From Candidatus Hadarchaeum sp. (GTDB lineage: Archaea > Hadarchaeota > Hadarchaeia > Hadarchaeales > Hadarchaeaceae), in contig DYTO01000008.1 of assembly GCA_020725895.1 (NCBI GenBank), forward strand, positions 1-38,157: 38,157 nt of DNA, in the 5' to 3' direction. Position numbers and translations under genes: made by a program. Position 1 is the stretch's first letter. The number at the start of each line of letters is the position of its first letter. Below the pieces are notes generated by a model. The model searched no databases, was not told the origin of the DNA, and saw only the letters and a list, made by a program, of their open reading frames with translations. This document shows, one piece after another, positions 9,470-18,018 of this stretch.

Positions 9470-10869
9470 CTGACTTCCAACTGCGCAAGCAGCCTTTCCT
9501 CAAATCTCTGCAAAAATTCCTGGACGCGGCTCTCTTCAACCTGCGCGCCGCAAGCGACAGCGTGGCCGCCGCCTTCTCCGCCGACGGCCTTTGCCGCGGC
9601 TTTCATCGCCTTTGCCATGTCCAATCCCCTGAGGAAGAGGAGTTTCGAGCACCTGGCAGAGGCCTTCGCCATGCCGTCGGTCGACACTATGCCGACTATC
9701 GGCCGGTACGGGTCGGAGTTCGAGTTTCCGAGTGTCAGGCTCGCAATCGTGCCAATGAACGTTTCCTTTATCTCGCCTGTCGCGTCAAAATACTGTATGT
9801 ACTCTTTCGGCCCGCGCTTCAGGCCGCTCGTTTCGACGAAGTCGAGGCCCTCCGCGATGTTGCGCCTGTGGTATCTTATCAGGTTCGACATCGCCCGGCA
9901 GTATGTATTGCGGTCTCCCTTCGCCACCTCCAAACCTATCAAGGGCTGTTCATGCCTAGCGGTGGAGTTCAAGCAAGTTGAAAATTCATCCACATCCTTC
10001 AGCATCGAGCGCTCGCTCTCTTTCTTCATCGTGTACGTTTCACCGACGACGAGGCTAGGAACGTATTTCACGAGATCGTCCGGGATGTTCGTGTAAGCGA
10101 GCGAAATCAGTTCAGATGCCAGCCTCTGTTTTTCCTCCGCCTTAAGGTCGACTGGGCGGCGCCATTTGCCGCCGTGTTTGAGGTCTATCCCGAGTTCCTT
10201 GAGCAAACTGACGCATCCGGCAGTGGAGTTGCTCACCCCAGGGATCGCCGGGTCAGAGAAGTATTCCAGGGATTTGAAAATAGGGCGAGAATGCCGTCCG
10301 TAAAGAAGAATGTCCATGTTTTTTTCGACAACTCCAGCGTCTATCGCGTCCTGCAGTATCTCCCTGTTGTAGCCCGAAAGACGCCCCCACGCATTTTGGA
10401 TGTCGCCGATCGCGCCGACCATGGCCGTCGCCGCGAGGTCCTTGTTGCCAGCGTCGAGCTCGCGAGCGATCAGATATGCCATCCCGGCCCCGCTAATCTC
10501 GTGCATCCCATCGACACCGAACTTGTGGGCGTTCAGATGGACGAGTTCAGGCCAGCCGTCGACGTCCTCGGGCTCGTGATGGTCCGCGATTATCACATTT
10601 TTGCCTAGGAATTTTTCCCTGACGTTGCTCATCTGGGAGCTCCCGAGATCCGTGAATATCGTCAAGTCAGGTGCATCGATTTTTTTGAGGTTTTCCCTGT
10701 AAAGCATCCGCACAAATTTGACGTTGTGCTTAATATCCAGCCTGTCGAGGGCCTTTGAAATGACGGCCGCCGCGCAAACGCCGTCCGAGTCCATGTGGGA
10801 GACTACATCTATCGACGAACTTCTGTGTTTTCTTATAACCTCGGCGGCTTCGCGTGCAGTTTTCAACAT
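9466..10869 (-). CDS. Archaeal RecJ-like DHH-family exonuclease/phosphoesterase
   Basis: 'DVVSHMDSDGVCAAAVIS', 'IIADHHEPEDV', and DHHA1 'GGEGGGHAVACGAQV'. Confidence 0.88.
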   Translation of the reverse strand: MLKTAREAAEVIRKHRSSSIDVVSHMDSDGVCAAAVISKALDRLDIKHNVKFVRMLYRENLKKIDAPDLTIFTDLGSSQMSNVREKFLGKNVIIADHHEPEDVDGWPELVHLNAHKFGVDGMHEISGAGMAYLIARELDAGNKDLAATAMVGAIGDIQNAWGRLSGYNREILQDAIDAGVVEKNMDILLYGRHSRPIFKSLEYFSDPAIPGVSNSTAGCVSLLKELGIDLKHGGKWRRPVDLKAEEKQRLASELISLAYTNIPDDLVKYVPSLVVGETYTMKKESERSMLKDVDEFSTCLNSTARHEQPLIGLEVAKGDRNTYCRAMSNLIRYHRRNIAEGLDFVETSGLKRGPKEYIQYFDATGEIKETFIGTIASLTLGNSNSDPYRPIVGIVSTDGMAKASARCSKLLFLRGLDMAKAMKAAAKAVGGEGGGHAVACGAQVEESRVQEFLQRFEERLLAQLEVS

Positions 10870-10895
10870 ACCCGTACCTGATAACTTTTTATTGT

Positions 10896-11105
10896 ATGTT
10901 TGTAAATTTTGCGGTGGTGCACTTGCATAAATACTACGTATATATCGGAGCGCTTCTGATGGGCTGGAGCGGGCTGGCGACTGGTTTCAGGGCCATGATT
11001 ATCGGAGATTACAACCCATACCTCGCGGCAACAGGTTTTTTGATAGGCGGCGCTTTGTTGGCATACTCCATTAACAGGCGGTTGAGCCATCCGAAGGGGA
11101 AATAG
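10896..11105 (+). CDS. Small two-TM membrane protein, hypothetical
   Basis: Hydrophobic ORF; stop TAG directly abuts the ATG of the next gene (TAGATG). ATG at 10896 avoids overlap with the divergent recJ-like start; the track start is 10854. Confidence 0.5.
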   Translation: MFVNFAVVHLHKYYVYIGALLMGWSGLATGFRAMIIGDYNPYLAATGFLIGGALLAYSINRRLSHPKGK

Positions 11106-12134
11106 ATGAGAACGATTGAACTTCGCGGCAAGGATGTTTTGATGATAGACCAGACTTTGCTCCCGAACGAGCTGAAAGTGATTAGGTGCCGCAGCGCGGA
11201 GGAGGTCGCGAGGGCGATAGAGGGAATGAAAATACGCGGGGCCCCGGCATTGGCGGCAGCGGCTGCGATGGGCTTGGCTGTGACCGCGCTCAGGAGCAGG
11301 GCGAGGGACAAGGCAAGTCTGATGGAGGAGCTTGAGCGCGCTTCCGAGAGGATAGCAAAAACGAGGCCAACCGCCGTCAACCTTTTCGTTGGACTTGAGA
11401 GAGCGATGTCGGCCGCGAGCGATGCAAAGGATGTGGGTGCCGCGAAGAAATCCGTTGCTTCGGAGGCTCAGCGGGCGGCAGAGGAGGATATCGAGGTCAA
11501 CCGCGCAATCGGTCGAAACGGGGCTAAGCTGCTTAAAAATGGGGACACAGTCATGACGCACTGCAACGCCGGTTCGCTGGCGACGGTGGACTACGGCACG
11601 GCAGAAGGGGTCTTCCGCGCCGCTTGGGAGGCAGGGAAGAAGATCAAAGTGATCGCGAGGGAAACCCGCCCGCTCCTACAAGGGGCCAGGCTGACAGCCT
11701 GGGAGCTGAAGAGAGATGGAATACCTGTGAAGGTCATAGTGGACAGCGCAGCGGGGCACTTGATGGCGCACGGGCAGATCGACGTCGTTGTTGTCGGGGC
11801 GGACAGAATCGTCGCGAATGGCGACACTGCGAACAAGATCGGCACATACCCCCTTGCGCTCGTCGCGAAGGAACACGGAGTGCCCTTCTACGTTGCGGCG
11901 CCGCTCAGCACGATAGACATGAAGACCAAGAGCGGGAAAGAAATCCCGATAGAGTTCAGAGATCAGGAGGAAGTGGCCGTCTGGGGAACGAAGAGGTACG
12001 TGCCGAAAGGAGTTGAGGTCCTGAACCCGGCTTTCGACGTGACGCCTGCAAAATTGATCACGGCGATAATAACCGAAAAAGGCGTTGTTAAACCAAATGA
12101 TTTGAAGTCCTTATTTGTCAAACGTAAAAATTGA
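11106..12134 (+). CDS. mtnA: S-methyl-5-thioribose-1-phosphate isomerase / ribose-1,5-bisphosphate isomerase family (aIF2B-like)
   Basis: 'MKIRGAPALAAAAAMGLA', 'THCNAGSLATVDYGTAEGVFRAA', 'ETRPLLQGARLTAWEL', 'VVVGADRIVANGDTANKIGTY'. Confidence 0.88.
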   Translation: MRTIELRGKDVLMIDQTLLPNELKVIRCRSAEEVARAIEGMKIRGAPALAAAAAMGLAVTALRSRARDKASLMEELERASERIAKTRPTAVNLFVGLERAMSAASDAKDVGAAKKSVASEAQRAAEEDIEVNRAIGRNGAKLLKNGDTVMTHCNAGSLATVDYGTAEGVFRAAWEAGKKIKVIARETRPLLQGARLTAWELKRDGIPVKVIVDSAAGHLMAHGQIDVVVVGADRIVANGDTANKIGTYPLALVAKEHGVPFYVAAPLSTIDMKTKSGKEIPIEFRDQEEVAVWGTKRYVPKGVEVLNPAFDVTPAKLITAIITEKGVVKPNDLKSLFVKRKN

Positions 12135-12138
12135 TTGC

Positions 12139-13539
12139 ATGAGAATGAAAATTTTATTCGTCTCAATTTTGATTTTTGTTTTGGCTGCGGCGGTCGTCTC
12201 GAAACCTTTTTTCACCGGCACGGCCACTGAACCGTTCAGCGAAAACGTATCTTCTCAGCAACCGGCCGAAGCGTCGACATCTGATTATCGCGCTGAGGAA
12301 TGGCCGATGGCGTTCCACGACCTGAGGCATACCGGATACACGTCGGCTTTCCCCCCATCTCCTTTGGAGAATGCAGTTAAACTGAAGTGGAGCTTTACCA
12401 CCGGGTCTTGGATTTATTCGTCTCCAGCCATCGTCGACATCGACAATGACGGAAGCATGGAAGTTGTTTTTGGCTCATCGGACGAGAATCTTTACGCACT
12501 TTCGGGCGAAAACGGCGATTTGGAGTGGGTTTTCTCCGCCGACAACGTTATTTGGTCCTCTCCTGCAGTTGTTGAAACTGAAAACGGCAAGAGAGTGTTC
12601 TTTGGGTCAAGGGGTGGGAAGTTTTTCGCGCTGAACGCCGACAACGGCGATTTGGCATGGTCAGCCACTTTGGAAGGTGAAGTAGTTTCCTCACCAGCCG
12701 CCGCGGATATCGATAATGACGGAGTGGTGGAAGTTCTGATCGGGAGTGAAGGGATAAGATGGGGCGCGCAGCCAGTGGAAAATGGAAAACTTTACGCATT
12801 CACAGCGGATAATGGCGGCATTGAATGGATTTACACTGCCGACTCACCGATTCACCACTCAGTTCCGGCAATCGCAGATTTGGACACAGACGGCGGCATG
12901 GAAGTGATAGTTTCGTCTTGGGCGGGAACGATTTACGACATTTTAGGAGAAAATGGACAACTGAGCTGGTCTAACGATGTAGCATTGGATTCTCCAGCCA
13001 AATACCCAACTTCTTATTCTTCGGCCAGCATTTTGGACGTCGATGGCAACGGCGTTCTTGACGTAATGCTCGGAACCGATGAGAACAGCATTTTTTTGTA
13101 CATGAATTCCAACGCTCTTCGTGATGTAATCCCCCTACCAAACCAAGTTCGTACAGTACCTTCCTTCGCAGACCTCGACAACGACGGAAATCTCGAACTT
13201 GTGGTTGGTCTTCATGAAGGAGAGAACTCGGGCGGGGGCATCGTCAGTATCGCCGCCGAAAATGGACAAATAAATTGGATAAACGAATTTGACGGGCCAT
13301 CCTCGTCCACTCCCGCCATCGCAGATATCGACGGCGACGGCGCCATCGAAGTGATGATTGGAAACGATGATGGGAACCTGTACTGTTTCAACGGAAAAAC
13401 AGGCGAGCTCGAGTGGAAATATTCAACTGGGGGCGTGATTCGATCGTCACCTGTGATTGCAGACGTTGACAACGACCGAGTGCCGGAGATACTGATAGGT
13501 TCTTATGACAACAGTCTTTACGTTCTTTCTCTTGGTTGA
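12139..13539 (+). CDS. Secreted PQQ-like/FG-GAP beta-propeller repeat protein
   Basis: Signal peptide MRMKILFVSILIFVLAAAVVS. Multiple 'SSPAIVDIDNDGSMEVVFGSSDENLYALSGENGDLEW' blades. ATG at 12139 is likelier than the track start at 12115, which overlaps mtnA. Confidence 0.87.
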   Translation: MRMKILFVSILIFVLAAAVVSKPFFTGTATEPFSENVSSQQPAEASTSDYRAEEWPMAFHDLRHTGYTSAFPPSPLENAVKLKWSFTTGSWIYSSPAIVDIDNDGSMEVVFGSSDENLYALSGENGDLEWVFSADNVIWSSPAVVETENGKRVFFGSRGGKFFALNADNGDLAWSATLEGEVVSSPAAADIDNDGVVEVLIGSEGIRWGAQPVENGKLYAFTADNGGIEWIYTADSPIHHSVPAIADLDTDGGMEVIVSSWAGTIYDILGENGQLSWSNDVALDSPAKYPTSYSSASILDVDGNGVLDVMLGTDENSIFLYMNSNALRDVIPLPNQVRTVPSFADLDNDGNLELVVGLHEGENSGGGIVSIAAENGQINWINEFDGPSSSTPAIADIDGDGAIEVMIGNDDGNLYCFNGKTGELEWKYSTGGVIRSSPVIADVDNDRVPEILIGSYDNSLYVLSLG

Positions 13540-13550
13540 AAAACAAAATT

Positions 13551-14831
13551 TTACGCGCCGAACTTTTGAGTTTTCCCCATCAGGTTGGCCAAAATCGGCA
13601 AGAGGTCCTTGCCCCTTATCCTGCCAAGCCCACCCTCCGTCACTGAGCGCTCCCCGAACTCTTGGACATCATCCACGCGCACGCTGTCCCCAGAGATCAG
13701 CACCGGGACGGGGTCGCCAGTGTGGTCTTTCACGCTGACAGGCGTCGTGTGGTCTGCAGTGACTGTTATCAGGTCGACCTCGTCGATGAACTGGCTGAGG
13801 ATAGCGTCGATTTTCTCGATCAATTCTATCTTCGCGCGAGCGTTGCCGTCGTGGCTGGCCTCATCAGTACCTTTTACGTGGAGCAAGACGAAGTCCTGGT
13901 CCTCGAAAGACTTCAGGACGACCTTTGCTTTTGCGTGCAAGTCGGTGTTGACACTGCCGGTCGCTCCCGGCACGTCGACAACCCTCATTCCCGCCAATCG
14001 GCAAACTCCTTTGACGAGGGCCGCCGCGGCCACACAGGTCCCGTCCACCCCGAATCTTTCCTTTATCGGAGTAAGGTGAGGAACGATTCCGCCGCCTCTC
14101 AGTAGCAGATAGTTCGCCGCCGGCAGATTGTTTTTTTTGCGCTCGACGTTCAGTGGATGCTTGTCAAGCGCGTCGTATGCTTTTTTTGAGAACTCGTTGA
14201 GTATTTTCGCTGTTTTCACAGCCCTGTTCCTTCGCACAACGTACTTCCTTATCCCTCCGGTTATGAGCGGGTATACCGGAAGCGTCGGTTGCTGTTCTTG
14301 CAAGAGTGGCGCGATTCTAAGCGGTTTTTTCCCGACTTCATGTGGGTCGGAGTCGGATACTTCGTGAGACAGCCCTTCCCCCCTCAACACGAAAGCGCCC
14401 CGATGACCTGTCGTGCTCTTGAAAATTATTTTCGCCCCTTTCACAGAAATTTTTTGCAGTTCTTCAGCGAGCGGTTCGGTCCCGCTTATCCTTCCAGCCC
14501 TCCTGTCCGTGATCGCCCCGGAATCGTCAACAGTCGCAAAGTTGGCTCTGAAAGCCACGTCACCTCCCTTCAGGTCGATTCCGGCCCCAGCCGCTTCGAA
14601 AGGCCCCCGACCGGTGTAAACCTCGTAGGGGTCGTAACCCAACAGCGCCAGATGAGCGGTATCGCTTCCAGGCGTTATCCCGGGCGCGATCGTGTCTATT
14701 ATCCCGCACACGCCGTGTTTGGCGAGCCAATCCATGTTTGGCGTGTTCGCTATCTCTAGAGGCGTCTTGTTCGCCAGTTCCGGGACCGGCCTGTCCGCCA
14801 TCCCGTCGCAGATGATGAGCAGCGTCTTCAT
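13551..14831 (-). CDS. apgM: 2,3-bisphosphoglycerate-independent phosphoglycerate mutase, archaeal type
   Basis: 'MKTLLIICDGMADRPVPELANKTPLEIANTPNMDWLAKHG', 'GITPGSDTAHLALLGYDPYEVYTGRGPFEAAGAGI', 'TVTADHTTPVSVKDHTGDPVPVLI'. Confidence 0.95.
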   Translation of the reverse strand: MKTLLIICDGMADRPVPELANKTPLEIANTPNMDWLAKHGVCGIIDTIAPGITPGSDTAHLALLGYDPYEVYTGRGPFEAAGAGIDLKGGDVAFRANFATVDDSGAITDRRAGRISGTEPLAEELQKISVKGAKIIFKSTTGHRGAFVLRGEGLSHEVSDSDPHEVGKKPLRIAPLLQEQQPTLPVYPLITGGIRKYVVRRNRAVKTAKILNEFSKKAYDALDKHPLNVERKKNNLPAANYLLLRGGGIVPHLTPIKERFGVDGTCVAAAALVKGVCRLAGMRVVDVPGATGSVNTDLHAKAKVVLKSFEDQDFVLLHVKGTDEASHDGNARAKIELIEKIDAILSQFIDEVDLITVTADHTTPVSVKDHTGDPVPVLISGDSVRVDDVQEFGERSVTEGGLGRIRGKDLLPILANLMGKTQKFGA

Positions 14832-14886
14832 ATACGTCCCCTACAAGATAAAAATTGAGTAAAGAAAAAGGTTTGGTTGCGACTAG

Positions 14887-16200
14887 ATGTCCGAGAAAAA
14901 ACGCATTTTGCACGTTGGAATCGACGATACGGACTCGAAGAAAGGGATGTGCACGACATACGTAGGGGCGGTCGTCAAGGGGGAGCTTGAAAAGATAGGG
15001 GTGAAGATCGTCGGTCTACCAAAACTGGTCCGTCTGAACCCCGCGTGCCCGTTCAAGACCCGCGGCAACTGCAGCGTGGCCATGACTCTTGAAGTTTCAG
15101 ACGAGGAAATACCGATGGTCAAAAAAATAGTTCTAGAAAAAGTCGGAGAGCTGGCAGAACTCAAAGTTGAAACGACGAACCCCGGCGTGGTTTTCTACAA
15201 GAACAAGGAAATACCGCCAGAAGTCAGGGCATTTTCCAAAAAGGTCGTGCGTGAAATAGTGAAGATCGAGGACGCGGAGAAAATCGCAGACGAAATCGGC
15301 GCGGATTTGCACAAGTTCAAGGTTGGTCGCGGGATAATCGGCGCTCTCGCAGCGATAGGGAACGTCCTCGAGGAAGACAGGACTTTTGAACTGATTGCTT
15401 ATCGCACTCCCGAGAACAGGGGGCGCCCCAGGAAAATCGATGCCGAGTCGGTCTTGGCCATGAATTCAAAAATTTTCCCAGAGACCTTTGACAACCTGGA
15501 CCCATCTACCGGAGAAATCAGGATAACGCCCCACACCCCATGCCCGATTCTTTACGGTATCCGCGGCGAATCAGTTTCATCAGTGGAATCCGCGCAAAAG
15601 ATTGTAAAGGCAGGCGAGCCCATCGAACGCATGGTGATTTACATGACGAACCAAGGGACCGATGAGCACCTCAGAAAAGCAAAAATTTCCGAGATCAAGC
15701 CATTCTGGTCGGTTTCCGTGAAAGGTAAAGTTTCGTCGTCGCCAAAGATAATCCCCGGCGGCCACGTGATTTTCAACATTTCCGATGAAACAGGCAAAAT
15801 CGACTGCGCAGCCTATGAGCCAACCCGCCAATTCCGCGATGTCGCGAAAAACCTGGCGGAGGGTGACGTCGTCATCGCTCACGGCGGCGTCAAGGAAAAG
15901 CCGGAAATTCCGCTCACGATTAACCTAGAAAAGATCGAGATATTGGCGCTTGAGCCCAAGTTCTTGAAAAGAAACCCGAAATGCTCCAAATGCAGCAAAC
16001 GCATGAAGTCCGAAGGGAGGATGAAAGGCTATTCCTGCGTCAAGTGCGGGATCAAGGCACCGCAGAATTCAGTTGAAACGGTCCCGGTTGACAGGAGAAT
16101 CGATGTTGGCAAATACGAGGTCCCGCCGCGGGCTAGAAGGCACTTGGCGCGCCCGCTTGTGAGGGAATACCGGGTCAAACCTCAAACACTGGAGTTCTGA
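14887..16200 (+). CDS. tiaS: tRNA(Ile2) 2-agmatinylcytidine synthetase
   Basis: 'HVGIDDTDSKKGMCTTYVGAVV', 'LVRLNPACPFKTRGNCSVAM', OB-fold region, and zinc ribbon 'CSKCSKRMKSEGRMKGYSCVKCG'. Confidence 0.93.
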   Translation: MSEKKRILHVGIDDTDSKKGMCTTYVGAVVKGELEKIGVKIVGLPKLVRLNPACPFKTRGNCSVAMTLEVSDEEIPMVKKIVLEKVGELAELKVETTNPGVVFYKNKEIPPEVRAFSKKVVREIVKIEDAEKIADEIGADLHKFKVGRGIIGALAAIGNVLEEDRTFELIAYRTPENRGRPRKIDAESVLAMNSKIFPETFDNLDPSTGEIRITPHTPCPILYGIRGESVSSVESAQKIVKAGEPIERMVIYMTNQGTDEHLRKAKISEIKPFWSVSVKGKVSSSPKIIPGGHVIFNISDETGKIDCAAYEPTRQFRDVAKNLAEGDVVIAHGGVKEKPEIPLTINLEKIEILALEPKFLKRNPKCSKCSKRMKSEGRMKGYSCVKCGIKAPQNSVETVPVDRRIDVGKYEVPPRARRHLARPLVREYRVKPQTLEF

Positions 16201-16241
16201 ATAAATTTATAGCGAGGAAAAAGAATTCTAGTTGTGATAAC

Positions 16242-16661
16242 GTGCAAGTCAAAGTAAACCTGAGTTACATCTCGGCGGAGCGCTTCTGGGAGCACGAGCA
16301 GCAATCGCCAGGGCAGATTCACATTTCAACGAACGTCAATATAATCGGCGTCGAATCCAAGGGAGAGGGCCTGTCTGTGCCCTTCGTGGTCACGATCGGA
16401 TATTCGCCGTCCGTCGCCCAGATTAACATAAAGGGGCAGGCGATGATTTCCGGGAATTCCGAAGAGCTTGACACGATAAAGAACGATTACAAGTCGAAGA
16501 AGACACCTCCGCCGATGCTTTTGCAACTGATCACCAGCACATCCCTTATCGAAGCAACAGTGATTTCCAGGACCCTGAACATACCGCCACCCCTCCCCCT
16601 GCCTTCCGTGTCGGTCCCGCAGCCGAAGCAGGACAAGGAGCGCCCCTCCTATGTCGGCTAA
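16242..16661 (+). CDS. Conserved-looking hypothetical protein (possible SecB-like fold)
   Basis: ORF with GTG start. Pattern 'GVESKGEGLSVPFVVTIGYSPSVAQINIKGQAMISGNSEELDTIKNDYK...PPPMLLQLITSTSLIEATVISRTLNIPPPLPLP'. Overlaps the next ATG. The fold suggestion is weak inference. Confidence 0.55.
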   Translation: MQVKVNLSYISAERFWEHEQQSPGQIHISTNVNIIGVESKGEGLSVPFVVTIGYSPSVAQINIKGQAMISGNSEELDTIKNDYKSKKTPPPMLLQLITSTSLIEATVISRTLNIPPPLPLPSVSVPQPKQDKERPSYVG

Positions 16662-17061
16662 CGAACAGCAGACCCAGCAAGTTCAACACAAGGACTCATT
16701 ATCGAGGGGTTTCACAATTTTGTTAACGGGAATTGTCCTTATCATCATGGGCGCGATATTCATCAATACCGGGCTGGGGATCGTTAACTCGGACACAAGC
16801 GTTCTGATAGGGATGGTGGTGCTTGTGGCCGGTGTGCTTTTGATTTTTGCCGGCATAAGCAAAGTCTGGCCGCACAGCCTCTTCATGAACATTGTTCTGA
16901 TAATCCTAGGTGCGATACTTCTTGTGGCAAGCGGTCCGCAGTTGTCAAAGGACTGGAGCAAGGCATTGTCAGGCATAATAATAAGCGCAATAGGTCTTTT
17001 CTTGATAGTTTTCGGTGTTGAGCTTTCAAAACAGGGCTGGAAAAAATATGCAAAAGTCTGA
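16651..17061 (+). CDS. Four-TM hypothetical membrane protein
   Basis: Four hydrophobic helices; ATG overlaps the 3' end of the preceding ORF (translational coupling). Confidence 0.65.
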   Translation: MSANEQQTQQVQHKDSLSRGFTILLTGIVLIIMGAIFINTGLGIVNSDTSVLIGMVVLVAGVLLIFAGISKVWPHSLFMNIVLIILGAILLVASGPQLSKDWSKALSGIIISAIGLFLIVFGVELSKQGWKKYAKV

Positions 17062-17140
17062 AAATGCGAAACATCAAGCTTTTTTTACTGGACGTCTATT
17101 TGTTTTGGAGTTGAATACCTGGTGAAAAAGTAGTGGTCTA

Positions 17141-17413
17141 ATGGAAGTATCGATAAAGTTGCACCCAAAATTTAAGGATAAGATTGGAACTGACCAGTTA
17201 AAAATCCCGATAGATGAAGACGAGACGGTCGACACGCTTCTAATGAAAATAAGCAGGCGCTATCCCAGATTGGTCGAAATAATGCTGGATCCCACGACCG
17301 GCGAACTGCGCGAAACCCAGAGCATACTTCTGAATGGCAGGAGGATAAGAGGGATTCACACCAAACTTAAACACAAGGACGAGATTTCAGTACTGCCGCC
17401 GGAAGAGAAATAA
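17141..17413 (+). CDS. MoaD/ThiS-family ubiquitin-like protein lacking terminal GG
   Basis: 'MEVSIKLHPKFKD...DEDETVDTLLMKISRRYP...ILLNGRRIRGIHTKLKHKDEISVLPPEEK*'. Beta-grasp MoaD pattern, but the C-terminus ends PPEEK. Confidence 0.72.
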   Translation: MEVSIKLHPKFKDKIGTDQLKIPIDEDETVDTLLMKISRRYPRLVEIMLDPTTGELRETQSILLNGRRIRGIHTKLKHKDEISVLPPEEK

Positions 17414-17421
17414 AAAACGGA

Positions 17422-18018
17422 CTATTTTTTCATCGTAGCGAAACCGAGTTCAAAAGCACGGATGTTTGCATCGATTGTCTTAGGCGGAACGTTGTCCCGT
17501 ATGGCCTGCTTCAAAGCATCCATCGAGAACGGAAGCTCACCCGTGGCAGCCAACGCCCCCAGCATGACGGAGTTCACGGTCCTTATGTTGCCGGCTTCCT
17601 GGGCCACAGCGGTCGCGTCAACCTCGACCACCCTCCCGCCCAGGCTCTGAACAGCATTTTTTATCGCTTCCATGCTCGGGTATTCCGCCCTCCCGATGTT
17701 CACGTCAACCGGTAGCCACGGATGGATATTCGTGATCAGTACGCCGTCTTTCTTCAGGAAGTTCACGATGTTCCTTAGGCCCTCAAGAGGTTCCAGGGCC
17801 AGCACTATGTCCGCGCCGTCTTTCGGAACGAGCGGGGACTGCACCTCGTTCCCGATCCTGACGTGGCTTGCGACCGCGCCACCCCTCATCGCGGCGCCGA
17901 ACGTCTCCCCGACCCTCGCCAGGAGTCCTTCGTCTATCGCAGCCATCGCAACTATGTGCGATGCAAGGATGCTGCCTTGGCCTCCAACTCCCGCGATTAT
18001 CAAGTTCAGTTCTGTCAT
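17422..18018 (-). CDS. iorB: Indolepyruvate:ferredoxin oxidoreductase, beta subunit
   Basis: 'MTELNLIIAGVGGQGSILASHIVAMAAIDEG..VGETFGAAMRGGAVASHVRIG'. ATG at 18018 overlaps the iorA stop (TAATG). Confidence 0.9.
   Translation of the reverse strand: MTELNLIIAGVGGQGSILASHIVAMAAIDEGLLARVGETFGAAMRGGAVASHVRIGNEVQSPLVPKDGADIVLALEPLEGLRNIVNFLKKDGVLITNIHPWLPVDVNIGRAEYPSMEAIKNAVQSLGGRVVEVDATAVAQEAGNIRTVNSVMLGALAATGELPFSMDALKQAIRDNVPPKTIDANIRAFELGFATMKK

Noticed and set aside
9562-10608. Plus-strand ORFs opposite the RecJ-like gene (e.g. 9562..9981, 9617..10096, 10174..10608)
   Set aside because: Arg/Pro-rich shadow translations antisense to a well-supported CDS, with no family pattern. The same applies to most antisense ORFs in the track.
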